From positions 281,243-345,242 of the forward strand of contig NZ_SJOD01000005.1 of NCBI RefSeq assembly GCF_004331175.1: a DNA stretch of 64,000 nucleotides, written 5' to 3'. Source of the stretch: Acinetobacter sp. ANC 4178 (GTDB lineage Bacteria > Pseudomonadota > Gammaproteobacteria > Pseudomonadales > Moraxellaceae). Position 1 is the stretch's first letter. Every line of letters begins with the position of its first letter. Below the pieces are notes generated by a model. It did not search any database and was not told the origin of the DNA. It was given only the letters and a program-made list of their open reading frames with translations. Shown here piece after piece: positions 46,352-55,747 of the stretch. The position numbers and the translations under genes are program-made.

Positions 46352-47527
46352 TTACACAAAGGACAACTGAAGTGTTTTCTCACTTGACTGTAAAAGAGTA
46401 CGCAATTCATGCATTAACACTTCGATATGCTCTTGTGTGCTATACGCACCAAAACTAAAACGTACCGCGTTTGACGCTAAATTTTCACTCAGTCCTAAAG
46501 CACTTAATACATGAGAAGGTGCTGCATGATGCGAATTACAAGCTGAACCACTTGAAACTGCGGCAACCTGTTTAATCGCGGCAATAATCGAATGGGCTCG
46601 TTCGCCTAAAAAACTCACATTTAAATAATTTGCGACATGCTGTGTAGCATGACCATTTAAGTTCACGGGTGTCAAAGCCTGTAAACCTTGCAATAGCTTA
46701 TTCCTTAGATGTTGAATCCGCTTTTGTTCATCCCCTAAGGCTAATTTAGCCAGTCGGCACGCTTCTCCCATACCCACAATTTGATGGGTGGCTAAAGTTC
46801 CCGAACGTAAGCCTTGCTCATGCCCACCGCCATGAATTTGGGTCTTGATGTGTTTTTGAATATCTTGACGAACATAGAGCGCACCAATGCCTTTGGGTCC
46901 ATAGATTTTATGTGCAGATAGACTGAGTAAATCAATCTGCATCGCCTGTACATCAATCTCAGCCTTTCCCGCCGCTTGCGCAGCATCAACGTGAAATAAA
47001 ATTTGATGCTGATGTGCAATATGACCAATCGCTTGAATGTCCGTTAAGGTGCCAATTTCGTTATTCACCATCATCAACGAGATCAAAACTGTATTGGGTT
47101 GAATGGCTTGTGCGACCTGTTCTGGACGAATCAGCCCCGTACCCAATTCAGGCTGTAAGTAAGTGACTTGAAAACCGAGGCTTTCTAGCTCTGCACAAGT
47201 ATCTAACACGGCCTTATGCTCTATTTTGCTGGTAATAATGTGTTTATTTTGATTTTTATAGGCATCTAAAGTGCCTTTGATTGCAAGGTTATTTGACTCT
47301 GTCGCACCTGAGGTCCAAATAATTTCTTGAGCATTTGCATGGATTAAATCAGCAACATGTTGTCTAGACGTGGTGATATGTTTTGCCGCATCCCAACCAT
47401 AATGATGCGACTGCGAAGCAGGATTTCCGAAATCGCCGTCTAAGGACAAACATCGAATCATTGCTTGCGTAATTTCAGGAAGAATAGGTGTTGTTGCTGC
47501 ATAATCCAAATAAATTAATCTGCTCAT
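46352..47527 (-). CDS. Cysteine desulfurase (NifS/IscS-like), stand-alone
   Basis: PLP enzyme that takes sulfur from cysteine as an enzyme-bound persulfide, leaving alanine. From the ATG at 47527 it has 391 residues. The opening IYLDYAATTP, PLP lysine K207 in LSAHKIYGPKG, and persulfide cysteine C330 in SSGSACNSHH are intact. The residues around the active-site loop differ from housekeeping IscS, and no iscR, iscU or hscA genes are adjacent, so this is a paralogue. It lies just downstream of an operon that may liberate cysteine, separated by a terminator. Confidence 0.88.
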   Translation of the reverse strand: MSRLIYLDYAATTPILPEITQAMIRCLSLDGDFGNPASQSHHYGWDAAKHITTSRQHVADLIHANAQEIIWTSGATESNNLAIKGTLDAYKNQNKHIITSKIEHKAVLDTCAELESLGFQVTYLQPELGTGLIRPEQVAQAIQPNTVLISLMMVNNEIGTLTDIQAIGHIAHQHQILFHVDAAQAAGKAEIDVQAMQIDLLSLSAHKIYGPKGIGALYVRQDIQKHIKTQIHGGGHEQGLRSGTLATHQIVGMGEACRLAKLALGDEQKRIQHLRNKLLQGLQALTPVNLNGHATQHVANYLNVSFLGERAHSIIAAIKQVAAVSSGSACNSHHAAPSHVLSALGLSENLASNAVRFSFGAYSTQEHIEVLMHELRTLLQSSEKTLQLSFV

Positions 47528-47625
47528 TTTAATCACTATTAAAAAGAAATTTAAAATGATTATAAAGGATGAAATTTATTCTATTTATATGGATTTAATC
47601 ATACCTTATCAACAAATTAAACTTA

Positions 47626-47660
47626 TAAAAAAATCGTTAGTTTTATAATTCACTAACGAT
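47626..47660 (-). terminator. Intrinsic terminator of the sulfur-salvage-type operon
   Basis: Stem ATCGTTAGT/ACTAACGAT (47633-47660) followed on the minus strand by seven T. Confidence 0.8.
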
Positions 47661-47709
47661 TTTTAATATATAACATTAAAATATATATCATAAAAAATAA
47701 GACTTAAAT

Positions 47710-48498
47710 TTATAAAACCCGAGATAAAAAGTTTTGAGTCCGCTCTTCTTTGGGATGTTCCAGAACCTGTTGAACTGTTCCTTGTTCAACAATTCTGCCT
47801 TGATCCATAAACACCACATGGTCGGCAACTTCTCGTGCAAAAGCAATTTCATGCGTTACAATCACCATGGTTTTACCTAATTTCGCCAAGTTTTTGATTA
47901 CATTCAAGACTTCCCCTACCAGCTCAGGGTCTAGAGCAGAAGTAGGTTCATCAAATAAAATCACTTTGGGGTCTAAGGCTAAAGCTCTGGCAATCGCTAC
48001 ACGCTGCTGTTGCCCCCCAGAAAGTTGTTTAGGCCATGCTGCAACCTTATCTCGAAGCCCCACTAAACCCAATAATTGATTGGCTTTTACAATTGCTTGA
48101 TCTTTACTCAGTTTTTTATGTGCTAAGGGTGCTTCAATAATATTTTGCAAAACATTTAAATGTGGAAATAAATTAAAGTTCTGAAACACATAACCCACAG
48201 ATTTACGCTGTTTTAAAATATCTCGTTCTTTTAATTCATAAAGTTTATCGCCTTTTTTCCGATAGCCGATAAACTCATCATCAATTTGAATAAATCCTGC
48301 ATCTACACGTTCTAAATGATTAATAGTGCGTAATAAAGTTGATTTACCCGACCCTGAAGGGCCAATAATTACCGTGACAGAACCCGCAGGAATATCAAGG
48401 CTAATATCGTGTAATGCCGCATGTCCCGCATAGTTTTTAAATACGTGGCTCACTTGGATATGACCATTTGCAGGAGATGTTGCTTGATTAATGATCAT
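47710..48498 (-). CDS. Amino-acid type ABC transporter ATP-binding protein (TcyN-like)
   Basis: ATPase of a polar amino acid importer, 262 residues. Walker [10 protein letters not shown] (about 46-54), Q-loop [16 protein letters not shown], signature [15 protein letters not shown], Walker [15 protein letters not shown] and switch histidine in VTHEI. The Q-loop wording is that of the GlnQ/cystine-import group. Last gene of an eight-gene minus-strand operon; it starts inside the permease gene (11-base overlap). Confidence 0.93.
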   Translation of the reverse strand: MIINQATSPANGHIQVSHVFKNYAGHAALHDISLDIPAGSVTVIIGPSGSGKSTLLRTINHLERVDAGFIQIDDEFIGYRKKGDKLYELKERDILKQRKSVGYVFQNFNLFPHLNVLQNIIEAPLAHKKLSKDQAIVKANQLLGLVGLRDKVAAWPKQLSGGQQQRVAIARALALDPKVILFDEPTSALDPELVGEVLNVIKNLAKLGKTMVIVTHEIAFAREVADHVVFMDQGRIVEQGTVQQVLEHPKEERTQNFLSRVL

Positions 48499-49405
48499 AA
48501 CTAGCTCCTATACGCGGTTGAGTCGTGTGTGGCTGCGTTTTCTTGAAAAAAGCAAAACTATTAATGGCTGATTTCCGCTCGCCTTTTGCCAATATTTTTT
48601 CGATATACCATTGCACGATGGAAAATACGCTAGTGACGATTACGTACCAAACGGCGGCAACCATCAACAACGGAATCACTTCTTGGTTGCGGTTATAGAT
48701 CATTTGCACGGTATAAAAAAGTTCAGGCATTGCCAAAACATACACAATTGATGTGCCTTTAGATAAACCGACACATTCGTTGATAATCGCTGGAATAATA
48801 CTGCGAATGGATTGCGGTAAAATAATCCGTGTCGTACGGCGCCACCATGACAAACCCAATGCTGCTGCTGCTTCAAATTGACCATGATCAACAGACAAAA
48901 TACCGCCTCGGATGACTTCGGCTGTATAAGCACTTTGTACAATCACCAAACCAACTAAAGCCGTTGAGAACTGATCCAGTGCATTGATGGTTTTAAACTG
49001 GGCAAAGACCGTGTCAGTAAACGGTACACCGACATTGATATATTCATATAAATAAGAAAAGTTATAGAGAATAATCAACACCAACAGCAGTGGTAATGAT
49101 CTGAACATCCAGATATACACCCATGCCAATGAGCGAATTAACCATGAGGAAGACAGTCTCATCATGGCTACAATGGTGCCCAAAATTAAACTAAACACGA
49201 TTGACCAAAAGGTCAGTTTCAGCGTCATCAACAAGCCCTGAAGAATCGCAGGGTCAAAGAACCACTGTCTAAAAACAGGCCAACCCCAGTTTTTGTTGGA
49301 AAAAATCGACTCAGCAACCACTGCAATAATTAATATCGAAAATGCGACACCAATGTAGCGCAGTGGATGACGTGCTGGAACGATTTTATAATGTTCTAAA
49401 CTCAT
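48488..49405 (-). CDS. Amino-acid type ABC transporter permease
   Basis: Inner-membrane subunit, 305 residues, with five to six helices and the EAA loop [26 protein letters not shown] that docks the ATPase. Only one permease gene is present, so the channel is probably a homodimer (the Bacillus counterpart has two). It has a longer N-terminus and a polar C-terminal tail compared with GlnP-type permeases. It overlaps the GNAT gene by 4 bases and the ATPase gene by 11. Confidence 0.92.
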   Translation of the reverse strand: MSLEHYKIVPARHPLRYIGVAFSILIIAVVAESIFSNKNWGWPVFRQWFFDPAILQGLLMTLKLTFWSIVFSLILGTIVAMMRLSSSWLIRSLAWVYIWMFRSLPLLLVLIILYNFSYLYEYINVGVPFTDTVFAQFKTINALDQFSTALVGLVIVQSAYTAEVIRGGILSVDHGQFEAAAALGLSWWRRTTRIILPQSIRSIIPAIINECVGLSKGTSIVYVLAMPELFYTVQMIYNRNQEVIPLLMVAAVWYVIVTSVFSIVQWYIEKILAKGERKSAINSFAFFKKTQPHTTQPRIGASYDH

Positions 49406-49950
49406 GCGACCTCCTTTTGCAGTAAAGTCTTTCTAAAAGGAAGTCCACCGTATAAAGGCGCACCAATGTATCGATCAAAATTAAAATCTGGAGTGAGTTC
49501 AAACTGAGGTTCATAACCTAAGCTCAAATACAATTTCACGGCTGGAATTTGCTTAAACCCTGTAGTGAGAAAAATTTTGCTATACCCCGCAGCAAGCGCA
49601 CTTCGTTCTAGCTCTTTAACTATTTTTGCAGCCAGCCCTTGTTTACGTAAATTTTGATGCGACCAAATACGTTTCAGCTCTGCGGTTTCTGCGTCATAGC
49701 GTTTATAGGCACCCATTGCAATCACTTCATCATCACGTTTCAGCACCACAAACAATCCATGTGGCGGTAAAAAATCTTCCGCCCCTTCATAGCGTTCCCG
49801 ATGTGTGGCTTTTTTACGTTCATCAATGACTTGAGCATCTTGACGTGAAAAAAAATCACCATAAATTTCTTCATATTCAGCAAATAACTGATCCAGTAAA
49901 GGCTGTGCTTCAGGCACATCAACAGGCATTTGGATAAATTTTTCTTGCAT
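49402..49950 (-). CDS. GNAT acetyltransferase (SnaA-like position)
   Basis: N-acetyltransferase using acetyl-CoA, 182 residues. The GNAT core is seen as AELKRIWSHQNLRKQGLAAKIVKELER (acetyl-CoA pyrophosphate loop, pattern RKQGLA) and IFLTTGFKQIPAVKLYLSLGYEP. It is embedded between the binding-protein and permease genes of the operon. In the Bacillus ytmI operon the equivalent enzyme acetylates the amino group of S-substituted cysteine after import; I infer the same substrate class here from gene order. Confidence 0.85.
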   Translation of the reverse strand: MQEKFIQMPVDVPEAQPLLDQLFAEYEEIYGDFFSRQDAQVIDERKKATHRERYEGAEDFLPPHGLFVVLKRDDEVIAMGAYKRYDAETAELKRIWSHQNLRKQGLAAKIVKELERSALAAGYSKIFLTTGFKQIPAVKLYLSLGYEPQFELTPDFNFDRYIGAPLYGGLPFRKTLLQKEVA

Positions 49951-49959
49951 AATGACCTC

Positions 49960-50928
49960 TTATTTATCCTGAATCAGTGGGTTAATCACTGATTGTGGAA
50001 TTCCTTCATTTTGTAAACTCCAACGTGATAGGGCTTGGCTATATGTCCCATTCGCAATGACCCCGTTTATAGATGCTTGAACAGCATTCACCAAGCCTGT
50101 ACCCTTTTTCACAGCAACAGCAACTGACCATGTTCCATCTAATTCGCCAACGGCTTTAATATTGGCACCATTGGCTTGTTGCCAGACACCCATCACATTG
50201 GGAATGAGGTAGGCATCGACACGACCAGATTGCAATGCCAAAGCTGCGGCTGCACCGTCTTCCAAATAAATAGGCTGTGCTGGGTTCAGCCCTTTTTGCT
50301 GATTGTTTTCAATCCAGTTCAACAGCAGTCGTTCCTGATTAGTGCCAGAACCAACCACGATTTTGAGTCCCGCAATATCATCAGGCGTTTTAATCGTTTG
50401 AATTTTGCTGTCTTTAGTCACATAAAAAGCCAACATGTCCTGACGATAAGTCGCAAAATCGTATTTCAGCTTACGCAGTTCTGTGACCGCAATATTGCTG
50501 AGTACAGCATCGAATTTTCCCGATGCTAAACCGAGCGGCCAGTTCTCCCACGAACTTGGAATCACCTGAAGTTTGAGACCTAAGCTGTCAGCAATTAACT
50601 GTGCCATATCAATTTCACTGCCAATACGGGTCTGGTTATCTTCTGCCAAAACATGGAGGGGTGGAAAACTGTTGGTCCCCACAGCAACAGTAAAATAGCC
50701 CTCATTTACAAACTTAAAACCTTGAGGCAATTGAGCAATTGCCTCTACATTTTTAGTACTATGAATAGCCACCATGTTATTTCTTAAGGTCTGTTGCTCT
50801 TTTTCCGAAAACTCAGTTTTCAAACGATTTTCTTGTGCATGAGTTGCTCTCTCATTGTTATAGCAACCCGTCACACTTAAAGCCGCCAGTGTCAGACCAA
50901 AAACCACCGCTGTCTGGACCTTGTACAT
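49960..50928 (-). CDS. Solute-binding lipoprotein 2 of the ABC importer
   Basis: Extracytoplasmic amino-acid-type binding protein, 322 residues, with a lipobox (LSVTGC) near residue 22. The SBP family 3 body has [60 protein letters not shown] and [20 protein letters not shown]. It is a clear paralogue of the neighbour at 50930-51931, with matching blocks in the same order. The gap between them is a single base. Confidence 0.92.
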   Translation of the reverse strand: MYKVQTAVVFGLTLAALSVTGCYNNERATHAQENRLKTEFSEKEQQTLRNNMVAIHSTKNVEAIAQLPQGFKFVNEGYFTVAVGTNSFPPLHVLAEDNQTRIGSEIDMAQLIADSLGLKLQVIPSSWENWPLGLASGKFDAVLSNIAVTELRKLKYDFATYRQDMLAFYVTKDSKIQTIKTPDDIAGLKIVVGSGTNQERLLLNWIENNQQKGLNPAQPIYLEDGAAAALALQSGRVDAYLIPNVMGVWQQANGANIKAVGELDGTWSVAVAVKKGTGLVNAVQASINGVIANGTYSQALSRWSLQNEGIPQSVINPLIQDK

Positions 50929-50929
50929 T

Positions 50930-51931
50930 TTAGTCTCCCAACCCCGGCGGGTTGATTACAGAATGCTGAATCGCTTCTGCCTGTGCCCCCCAACGCGCTA
51001 AGACTTTTTGATATTCCCCTGTTTGAATTACTCCATTTAAAGCTGTCTGTACCGCATCGGCCAAACCACCGCCTTTTTTCAGCGTGACCCCCAATTCGGC
51101 AGGTCGTGTTCCACCACCGAGTGCTGTGCCTGCCAAACGGATTTTTGCACCATTTGCCGCTTGCCATGCATAAGCAACGTTAGGACCAAATAAGGCATCA
51201 ACCCGCCCAGACTGAAGCGCCAAACTTGCGGATGCACCATCATCGTAATAAAGTGCTTGCCCCGGTGGCAGCCCTTTCTTTTTATTGTCCTCAATCCAGT
51301 CCAACAGCACTTTTTCCTGATTGGTACCAGAGCCGACAATCACTTTTAAACCTGAAATATCATCAGGACCTTTGATGGCTTTGACTTTACTTTTCTCTGC
51401 GACATAAAAAGCCAATACGTCTTGACGATAGGTCGCAAAGTCAAATTTCTCCTTACGCTCTTTGGTGACGGTTACATTGGCAATGGCTGCATCATATTTG
51501 CCACTAAGGACACCGAGCGGCCAGTCTTCCCACGAGGTACGAACCAGTTTCAGTTTTAAGCCCAAACTGTCTGCAATCAAACGGGCAATATCAATTTCAG
51601 TTCCAATATAGGTTTGATTATCAGGCCCTAATACACTTAAAGGTGGCGCTCCTGAAATTGCAGCAACGGTAAAATAACCCGCATTTACAAACTTAAAATC
51701 TTTCGGAATTTTTTGACTGGCTTTTGCATTTTGAGCAACATGAATCGGCGTCATATTCTGTTTTAATTTTGCAAGCTCGCGGCTATAAAAATCGGTTTTA
51801 TCGGTCGATTTTGTAGACTCGGCTGTTGAGTTAGCCGTTTGTGTAGATGCCTGTTCTTTACTGCATCCAACCAGAGAAATTCCGAGAAGCAGTGCCAAAG
51901 CAATCGTCAAAGGTGTTTTATTCAACCGCAT
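50930..51931 (-). CDS. Solute-binding lipoprotein 1 of the ABC importer
   Basis: SBP family 3 lipoprotein, 333 residues from the ATG at 51931 (AAGGA ahead of it), lipobox LVGC. It shares with its neighbour the order GYFTVAA..., [59 protein letters not shown] and [20 protein letters not shown]. It overlaps the monooxygenase gene by 14 bases. Two paralogous receptors are also found in the Bacillus operon (TcyJ, TcyK), and would broaden substrate range. Confidence 0.92.
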   Translation of the reverse strand: MRLNKTPLTIALALLLGISLVGCSKEQASTQTANSTAESTKSTDKTDFYSRELAKLKQNMTPIHVAQNAKASQKIPKDFKFVNAGYFTVAAISGAPPLSVLGPDNQTYIGTEIDIARLIADSLGLKLKLVRTSWEDWPLGVLSGKYDAAIANVTVTKERKEKFDFATYRQDVLAFYVAEKSKVKAIKGPDDISGLKVIVGSGTNQEKVLLDWIEDNKKKGLPPGQALYYDDGASASLALQSGRVDALFGPNVAYAWQAANGAKIRLAGTALGGGTRPAELGVTLKKGGGLADAVQTALNGVIQTGEYQKVLARWGAQAEAIQHSVINPPGLGD

Positions 51932-53261
51932 GAAGGTGTTCCTTTTCTGATCGTTCAAATTGATTTTCTGGTCGCTTTAAACCAAAACTAGCGCGTAAAG
52001 TAGTGCCCGGATATTCGGTACGATATAGCCCGCGTTGTTGCAGCAATGGCACAACTTTTTCAACAAAAGTATCTAAAGTTTTAGGGGTTGCACCCGCAAT
52101 AATGAAGCCATCAGCCGCCTCTTCTTTTACCCACAGTTCTAACTGATCTGCCACTTCTTCTACCGTTCCAGCAAAAGGTGGACGTGGAGTTGCGGCTTGC
52201 AGTGCAACCTGACGTAAAGTTAAATTCTCTGCTTTGGCTTTGCGTTTAATTTCATCAGTGCCACTTTTGAAGCTGTTTTCACCCAGTGTGCCCAGTTCAG
52301 GAAAAGGTGCATCGAGTTCATATTGAGAAAAATCATGATGTTCAAAGAAACGTCCTAAATAATTCAGCGCGTCATCTATCGTGACTAATGCTGCTGTTTC
52401 AAGATATTGACGCTCTACATCTTCAGCAGAATCTCCGATCAACACCCCAATCCCTTGGAAAATGAGCAAATCATCTGCGTCACGACCATTCTTAATCACT
52501 TGCTGTTTCACATCTAAGTAAAATGCTTGTGCTTCTTCGAGTGTGGCTTGATGGGTAAAAATGGCATCGGCATGTTTCGCGGCTAATGCACGACCTGCAC
52601 CTGATGCTCCTGCTTGGAATAGAATCGGACGGTCTTGTGGCGAACGCTCTACATTGAGTGGGCCTGCCACTTCAAAATGTTTACCTTTATGGTTCAAAGT
52701 ATGTAATTTACTGCGTTCAAAAAATTGCCCTGTTTCTTTATTGCGAACAAAAGCGCCCTCACCCCATGAGTCCCAAAGCCCTTTTGCCACTTGCAAATAT
52801 TCATCGGCAATTTCATAACGCTGGCTGTGCTCAGGATGCTGTTTTCGGGTATGATTTTTTGCAGTGCCCTCAAGTGGTGTGGTCACCACATTCCATCCTG
52901 CACGCCCACCACTTAAATGATCCAGACTGGCAAACTGACGCGCAATCGTAAACGGCTCACTATATGAGGTCGACACTGTACCTACTAAACCAATATTTTG
53001 CGTCACACTGGCTAAGGCTGAAAGCAAGGTAATCGGTTCAAAACGGTTGAGAAAATGAGGAATTGATTTTTCGTTGATATATAAACCATCAGCCACAAAG
53101 ACAAAATCAAACTTTGCCCGTTCTGCTTGAAGTGCGACGTTTTTTGCAAATTCAAAATTGATACTGGCATCGACTACTGCTTCAGGATGGCGCCATGCAG
53201 ACATATTTCCGTTTGCACCGTGTAAGATAGTTCCAAGGCGAATTTGTTTGTGATTACTCAT
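51918..53261 (-). CDS. FMN-dependent monooxygenase, NtaA/SnaA/DszA family (CmoJ-like)
   Basis: Bacterial-luciferase-like flavin monooxygenase of the two-component type, 447 residues from the ATG at 53261 with AGAGG upstream. Diagnostic parts: [82 protein letters not shown], and the later [27 protein letters not shown]. It needs FMNH2 from a separate reductase, not encoded in the locus. Context points to oxidative cleavage of a C-S bond in an N-acetyl S-substituted cysteine, as CmoJ does in Bacillus. Confidence 0.9.
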   Translation of the reverse strand: MSNHKQIRLGTILHGANGNMSAWRHPEAVVDASINFEFAKNVALQAERAKFDFVFVADGLYINEKSIPHFLNRFEPITLLSALASVTQNIGLVGTVSTSYSEPFTIARQFASLDHLSGGRAGWNVVTTPLEGTAKNHTRKQHPEHSQRYEIADEYLQVAKGLWDSWGEGAFVRNKETGQFFERSKLHTLNHKGKHFEVAGPLNVERSPQDRPILFQAGASGAGRALAAKHADAIFTHQATLEEAQAFYLDVKQQVIKNGRDADDLLIFQGIGVLIGDSAEDVERQYLETAALVTIDDALNYLGRFFEHHDFSQYELDAPFPELGTLGENSFKSGTDEIKRKAKAENLTLRQVALQAATPRPPFAGTVEEVADQLELWVKEEAADGFIIAGATPKTLDTFVEKVVPLLQQRGLYRTEYPGTTLRASFGLKRPENQFERSEKEHLHAVE

Positions 53262-53262
53262 G

Positions 53263-54414
53263 TTAGACCTCTGCATTTTTATGAATAGACTCAAGTGCTT
53301 GTGTTGCTAAGGCAGCAAAGTACTGAGCAGCTGGATAAATTAAAGATTCATTGGGTTGATATTGGGGATGGTGCAGCCCGAAGGAACTGGCACTGCCGAT
53401 ACTGACAAAGGCACCGGGGATCTGCTCTAAATAGGCGCCAAAGTCTTCACCGATCAAATAAAGTGGCGCATCTTGCACCTCATAACCTTGTGCACGCGCA
53501 ACGCTTTGGCTCAGTTCAGCCCATGTTGCAGTGTTAATTAATGCAGCGGGTCCATTGTCCCAATCCACAGCAATCTCAACTGAATGAGCAAGTGCAATAC
53601 CTTGTGCAATTTGTTTGAGTTTTTGTTCAACAGCTAAGCGAACCTCTGGAGAATGGGTTCGTACCGTACCCTCCAAGTGCGCTTCTTCTGGCAGAATGTT
53701 CCAACTGGTGCCTGCATGCACTTGGGTGATACTGACCACACAGGTGTCCAAATTATTAATGCTGCGACTGGCAATGGTTTGCACAGCACTAATCAACTGC
53801 GCTGCCACAACGATTGGATCTTTGGTTTCATGCGGACGCCCTGCGTGACCGCCCTTACCTTTAATCACAATTTTGAATCGGTCGACGTTGGCATAAAATG
53901 CACCAGAGCGTGTTGCAAAAGTGCCTAGAGCTAACTCGGGAACATTGTGAAAACCAAAAATGGCGGATACATCTTTCAAGGCACCGCTATTGAGTACTTC
54001 ATAAGCGCCGCTATAAGTTTCCTCCGCGGGCTGAAAAATAACGCGTACCGTACCTTTTAATTCAGACGCTTGCGCTTTGAGTAAAATCGCAGCGCCTAAA
54101 ATGCTTGAGCTATGCAAATCATGCCCACAGGCGTGCATGACCCCGTCTTGTGTTGAACGAAAGTCTTGCTCAATCTCTTCATGAATAGGTAAAGCATCGA
54201 TGTCTGCACGAATAGCCACAATAGGATAACCCGTGCCAATATCTGCAATCAGTCCTGTTTTTAAACCCCAAGTTGAAGTTTCAATGCCGTATTCAGACAG
54301 CCATTGTTTTAATTTGTCGGTGGTTTGAAACTCTTGCCCTGATAATTCTGGATGACGATGTAATTCATGTCTCCAACTAAGCAACTGCTGTTCAAGTAAT
54401 GGTCTATTTGACAT
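53263..54414 (-). CDS. M20-family amidohydrolase (SndA-like deacetylase)
   Basis: Cytosolic metal hydrolase, 383 residues from the ATG at 54414 (GGAG seven bases before). [13 protein letters not shown], metal ligands C96, H98 in HACGHD, the E131-E132 pair in FQPAEE, FGFHNVP and a late H in [11 protein letters not shown] fit the N-acyl-amino-acid deacylase group. In the Bacillus operon SndA removes the N-acetyl group from the cysteine product. No signal peptide, unlike the other M20 gene at 43857. One base separates it from the monooxygenase gene. Confidence 0.9.
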   Translation of the reverse strand: MSNRPLLEQQLLSWRHELHRHPELSGQEFQTTDKLKQWLSEYGIETSTWGLKTGLIADIGTGYPIVAIRADIDALPIHEEIEQDFRSTQDGVMHACGHDLHSSSILGAAILLKAQASELKGTVRVIFQPAEETYSGAYEVLNSGALKDVSAIFGFHNVPELALGTFATRSGAFYANVDRFKIVIKGKGGHAGRPHETKDPIVVAAQLISAVQTIASRSINNLDTCVVSITQVHAGTSWNILPEEAHLEGTVRTHSPEVRLAVEQKLKQIAQGIALAHSVEIAVDWDNGPAALINTATWAELSQSVARAQGYEVQDAPLYLIGEDFGAYLEQIPGAFVSIGSASSFGLHHPQYQPNESLIYPAAQYFAALATQALESIHKNAEV

Positions 54415-54427
54415 CAATTTCTCCAAC

Positions 54428-55432
54428 TTAAGCTGCAAGCACAGCGTGCTGCGCCAGTAAAGTTAGAGATTTCAAACGCGTTGCATGATCTAACAGTGGT
54501 GATTCAACAATAAATTCATGGATTCCATGTTGTTGATGTAAGGCGTATAACTGCTGATGAACATCATCGACCGTACCTTTTATAATATTTAACTGCTCTT
54601 TTTTAAGGCTTTTAATTGGAGATTGAGCTTGTCTCGAAAACTCCTGTCCGCTTTGTTCATTCGGGATTTTTACCCGTTGACCGTTCTCAAGTTCCAACGT
54701 CCAAACAGATAGTCCTGCTGCCAGTTCTTCTGCTTGATCACGGCTATCAGCCACAATAATTTGTGCCGCAACAATGGCTCTTTTTCCTGACGAATAGTGC
54801 GAGTAAGTCTGTAAAGCATCTTGCAGTAAGGTGGCATCGCCATTTAAATGTGCTGCAAATACAAATTTCCAGCCCAAATCTGCTGCAAGTCGAGCACTTT
54901 CAATGCTTGCACCCAGCAAGAACTTCTCTGCGACCTGATCTGGTGTTGGAGTTGCAGCGACCTGATCTGGCTGATTACGATCAAATTTAGAATGTAAATA
55001 ACGATCTAATGCTTCTAGTTGTGCTTTAAAACTCCCTTTTAGTGACTGATCAAGCCCGAGCTGTAGTGCCTGAGTTGAGACAGGAAAACCACCAGGTGCT
55101 TTGCCAACGCCTAAATCCACTCGATTGTTTGCTAGACCCGCCAGTACATTAAAATTCTCTGCAACTTTATAAGGGCTGTAGTGCTGCAACATTACTCCAC
55201 CCGAGCCAATTCGAATGGTTTTAGTCTGTGCCAATAACCATGCAATCAAAATTTCGGGGGATGGACTGGATAACAAAGCTGTGGAATGGTGCTCAGCCAC
55301 CCAGTAACGATAAAAGCCTAAAGCTTCTGCCGTTTGAGCAATTTGCAATGCATTTTTAAATGACTGTTCTACGCTGATGCCTTCAGCTTTGGGACATTTA
55401 TCCAGTATGCTTAATTTATAACTCAGCCCCAT
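54428..55432 (-). CDS. LLM-class flavin oxidoreductase (MsnO8 group, CmoO-like)
   Basis: Luciferase-like monooxygenase, 334 residues, first gene of the operon. Start MGLSYKLSILDKCPKAEGISVEQSF and the blocks GFYRYWVAEHHST, RIGSGGVMLQHYSPYKVAENFNVL and RVDLGVGKAPGG identify the MsnO8-type subgroup; GRAP/GKAP and HHS positions are the usual flavin contacts. In Bacillus the second flavin enzyme of the operon (CmoO) belongs to this group. Start codon follows directly from a leader with no strong ribosome site (GGAAAATAGAAA). Confidence 0.88.
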   Translation of the reverse strand: MGLSYKLSILDKCPKAEGISVEQSFKNALQIAQTAEALGFYRYWVAEHHSTALLSSPSPEILIAWLLAQTKTIRIGSGGVMLQHYSPYKVAENFNVLAGLANNRVDLGVGKAPGGFPVSTQALQLGLDQSLKGSFKAQLEALDRYLHSKFDRNQPDQVAATPTPDQVAEKFLLGASIESARLAADLGWKFVFAAHLNGDATLLQDALQTYSHYSSGKRAIVAAQIIVADSRDQAEELAAGLSVWTLELENGQRVKIPNEQSGQEFSRQAQSPIKSLKKEQLNIIKGTVDDVHQQLYALHQQHGIHEFIVESPLLDHATRLKSLTLLAQHAVLAA

Positions 55433-55747
55433 TTTCTATTTTCCAAAAAATATAAAGTTGGAACCTATTAAACGGATTTAGGTTTTAAAAATTAAATATT
55501 AAATAAACTTAAAGTTATATAAAAAAGTGAAAATATGATTTTCATAAAGTGATTGAATTATTATTAAAAATAAAGAAAAGCTTATTAATAATTTAATAAA
55601 AATATATTTATTCAAAACTGATATTTAAATGATTATTTAATATTTAACAATAAAAAAACAATCGCTATATTGACTCTCAGAGTCGAAATACTCATCAGAT
55701 TATTGATTCAAAAAACTCCTCGAATTACATCATCATTGGAAAATATA
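55433..55747. promoter_or_regulatory. Divergent control region between the flavin-enzyme operon and the TonB receptor gene
   Basis: AT-rich, about 315 bases. It contains a 17-base palindrome TGAAAAT-ATG-ATTTTCA (55528-55544), a candidate operator placed to affect both directions, and a second dyad GACTC-TCA-GAGTC (55673-55685) right at the predicted receptor start site. No regulator gene is adjacent. Confidence 0.5.
55644..55671 (+). promoter_or_regulatory. Promoter of the TonB-dependent receptor gene
   Basis: -35 TTAACA (55644-55649), spacer 16, -10 TATATT (55666-55671); start site near 55678, leader about 70 bases. Confidence 0.55.

Noticed and set aside
49960..51931. Frameshifted single binding-protein gene
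   Set aside because: Each half has its own start, lipobox and full-length body, so they are two genes.
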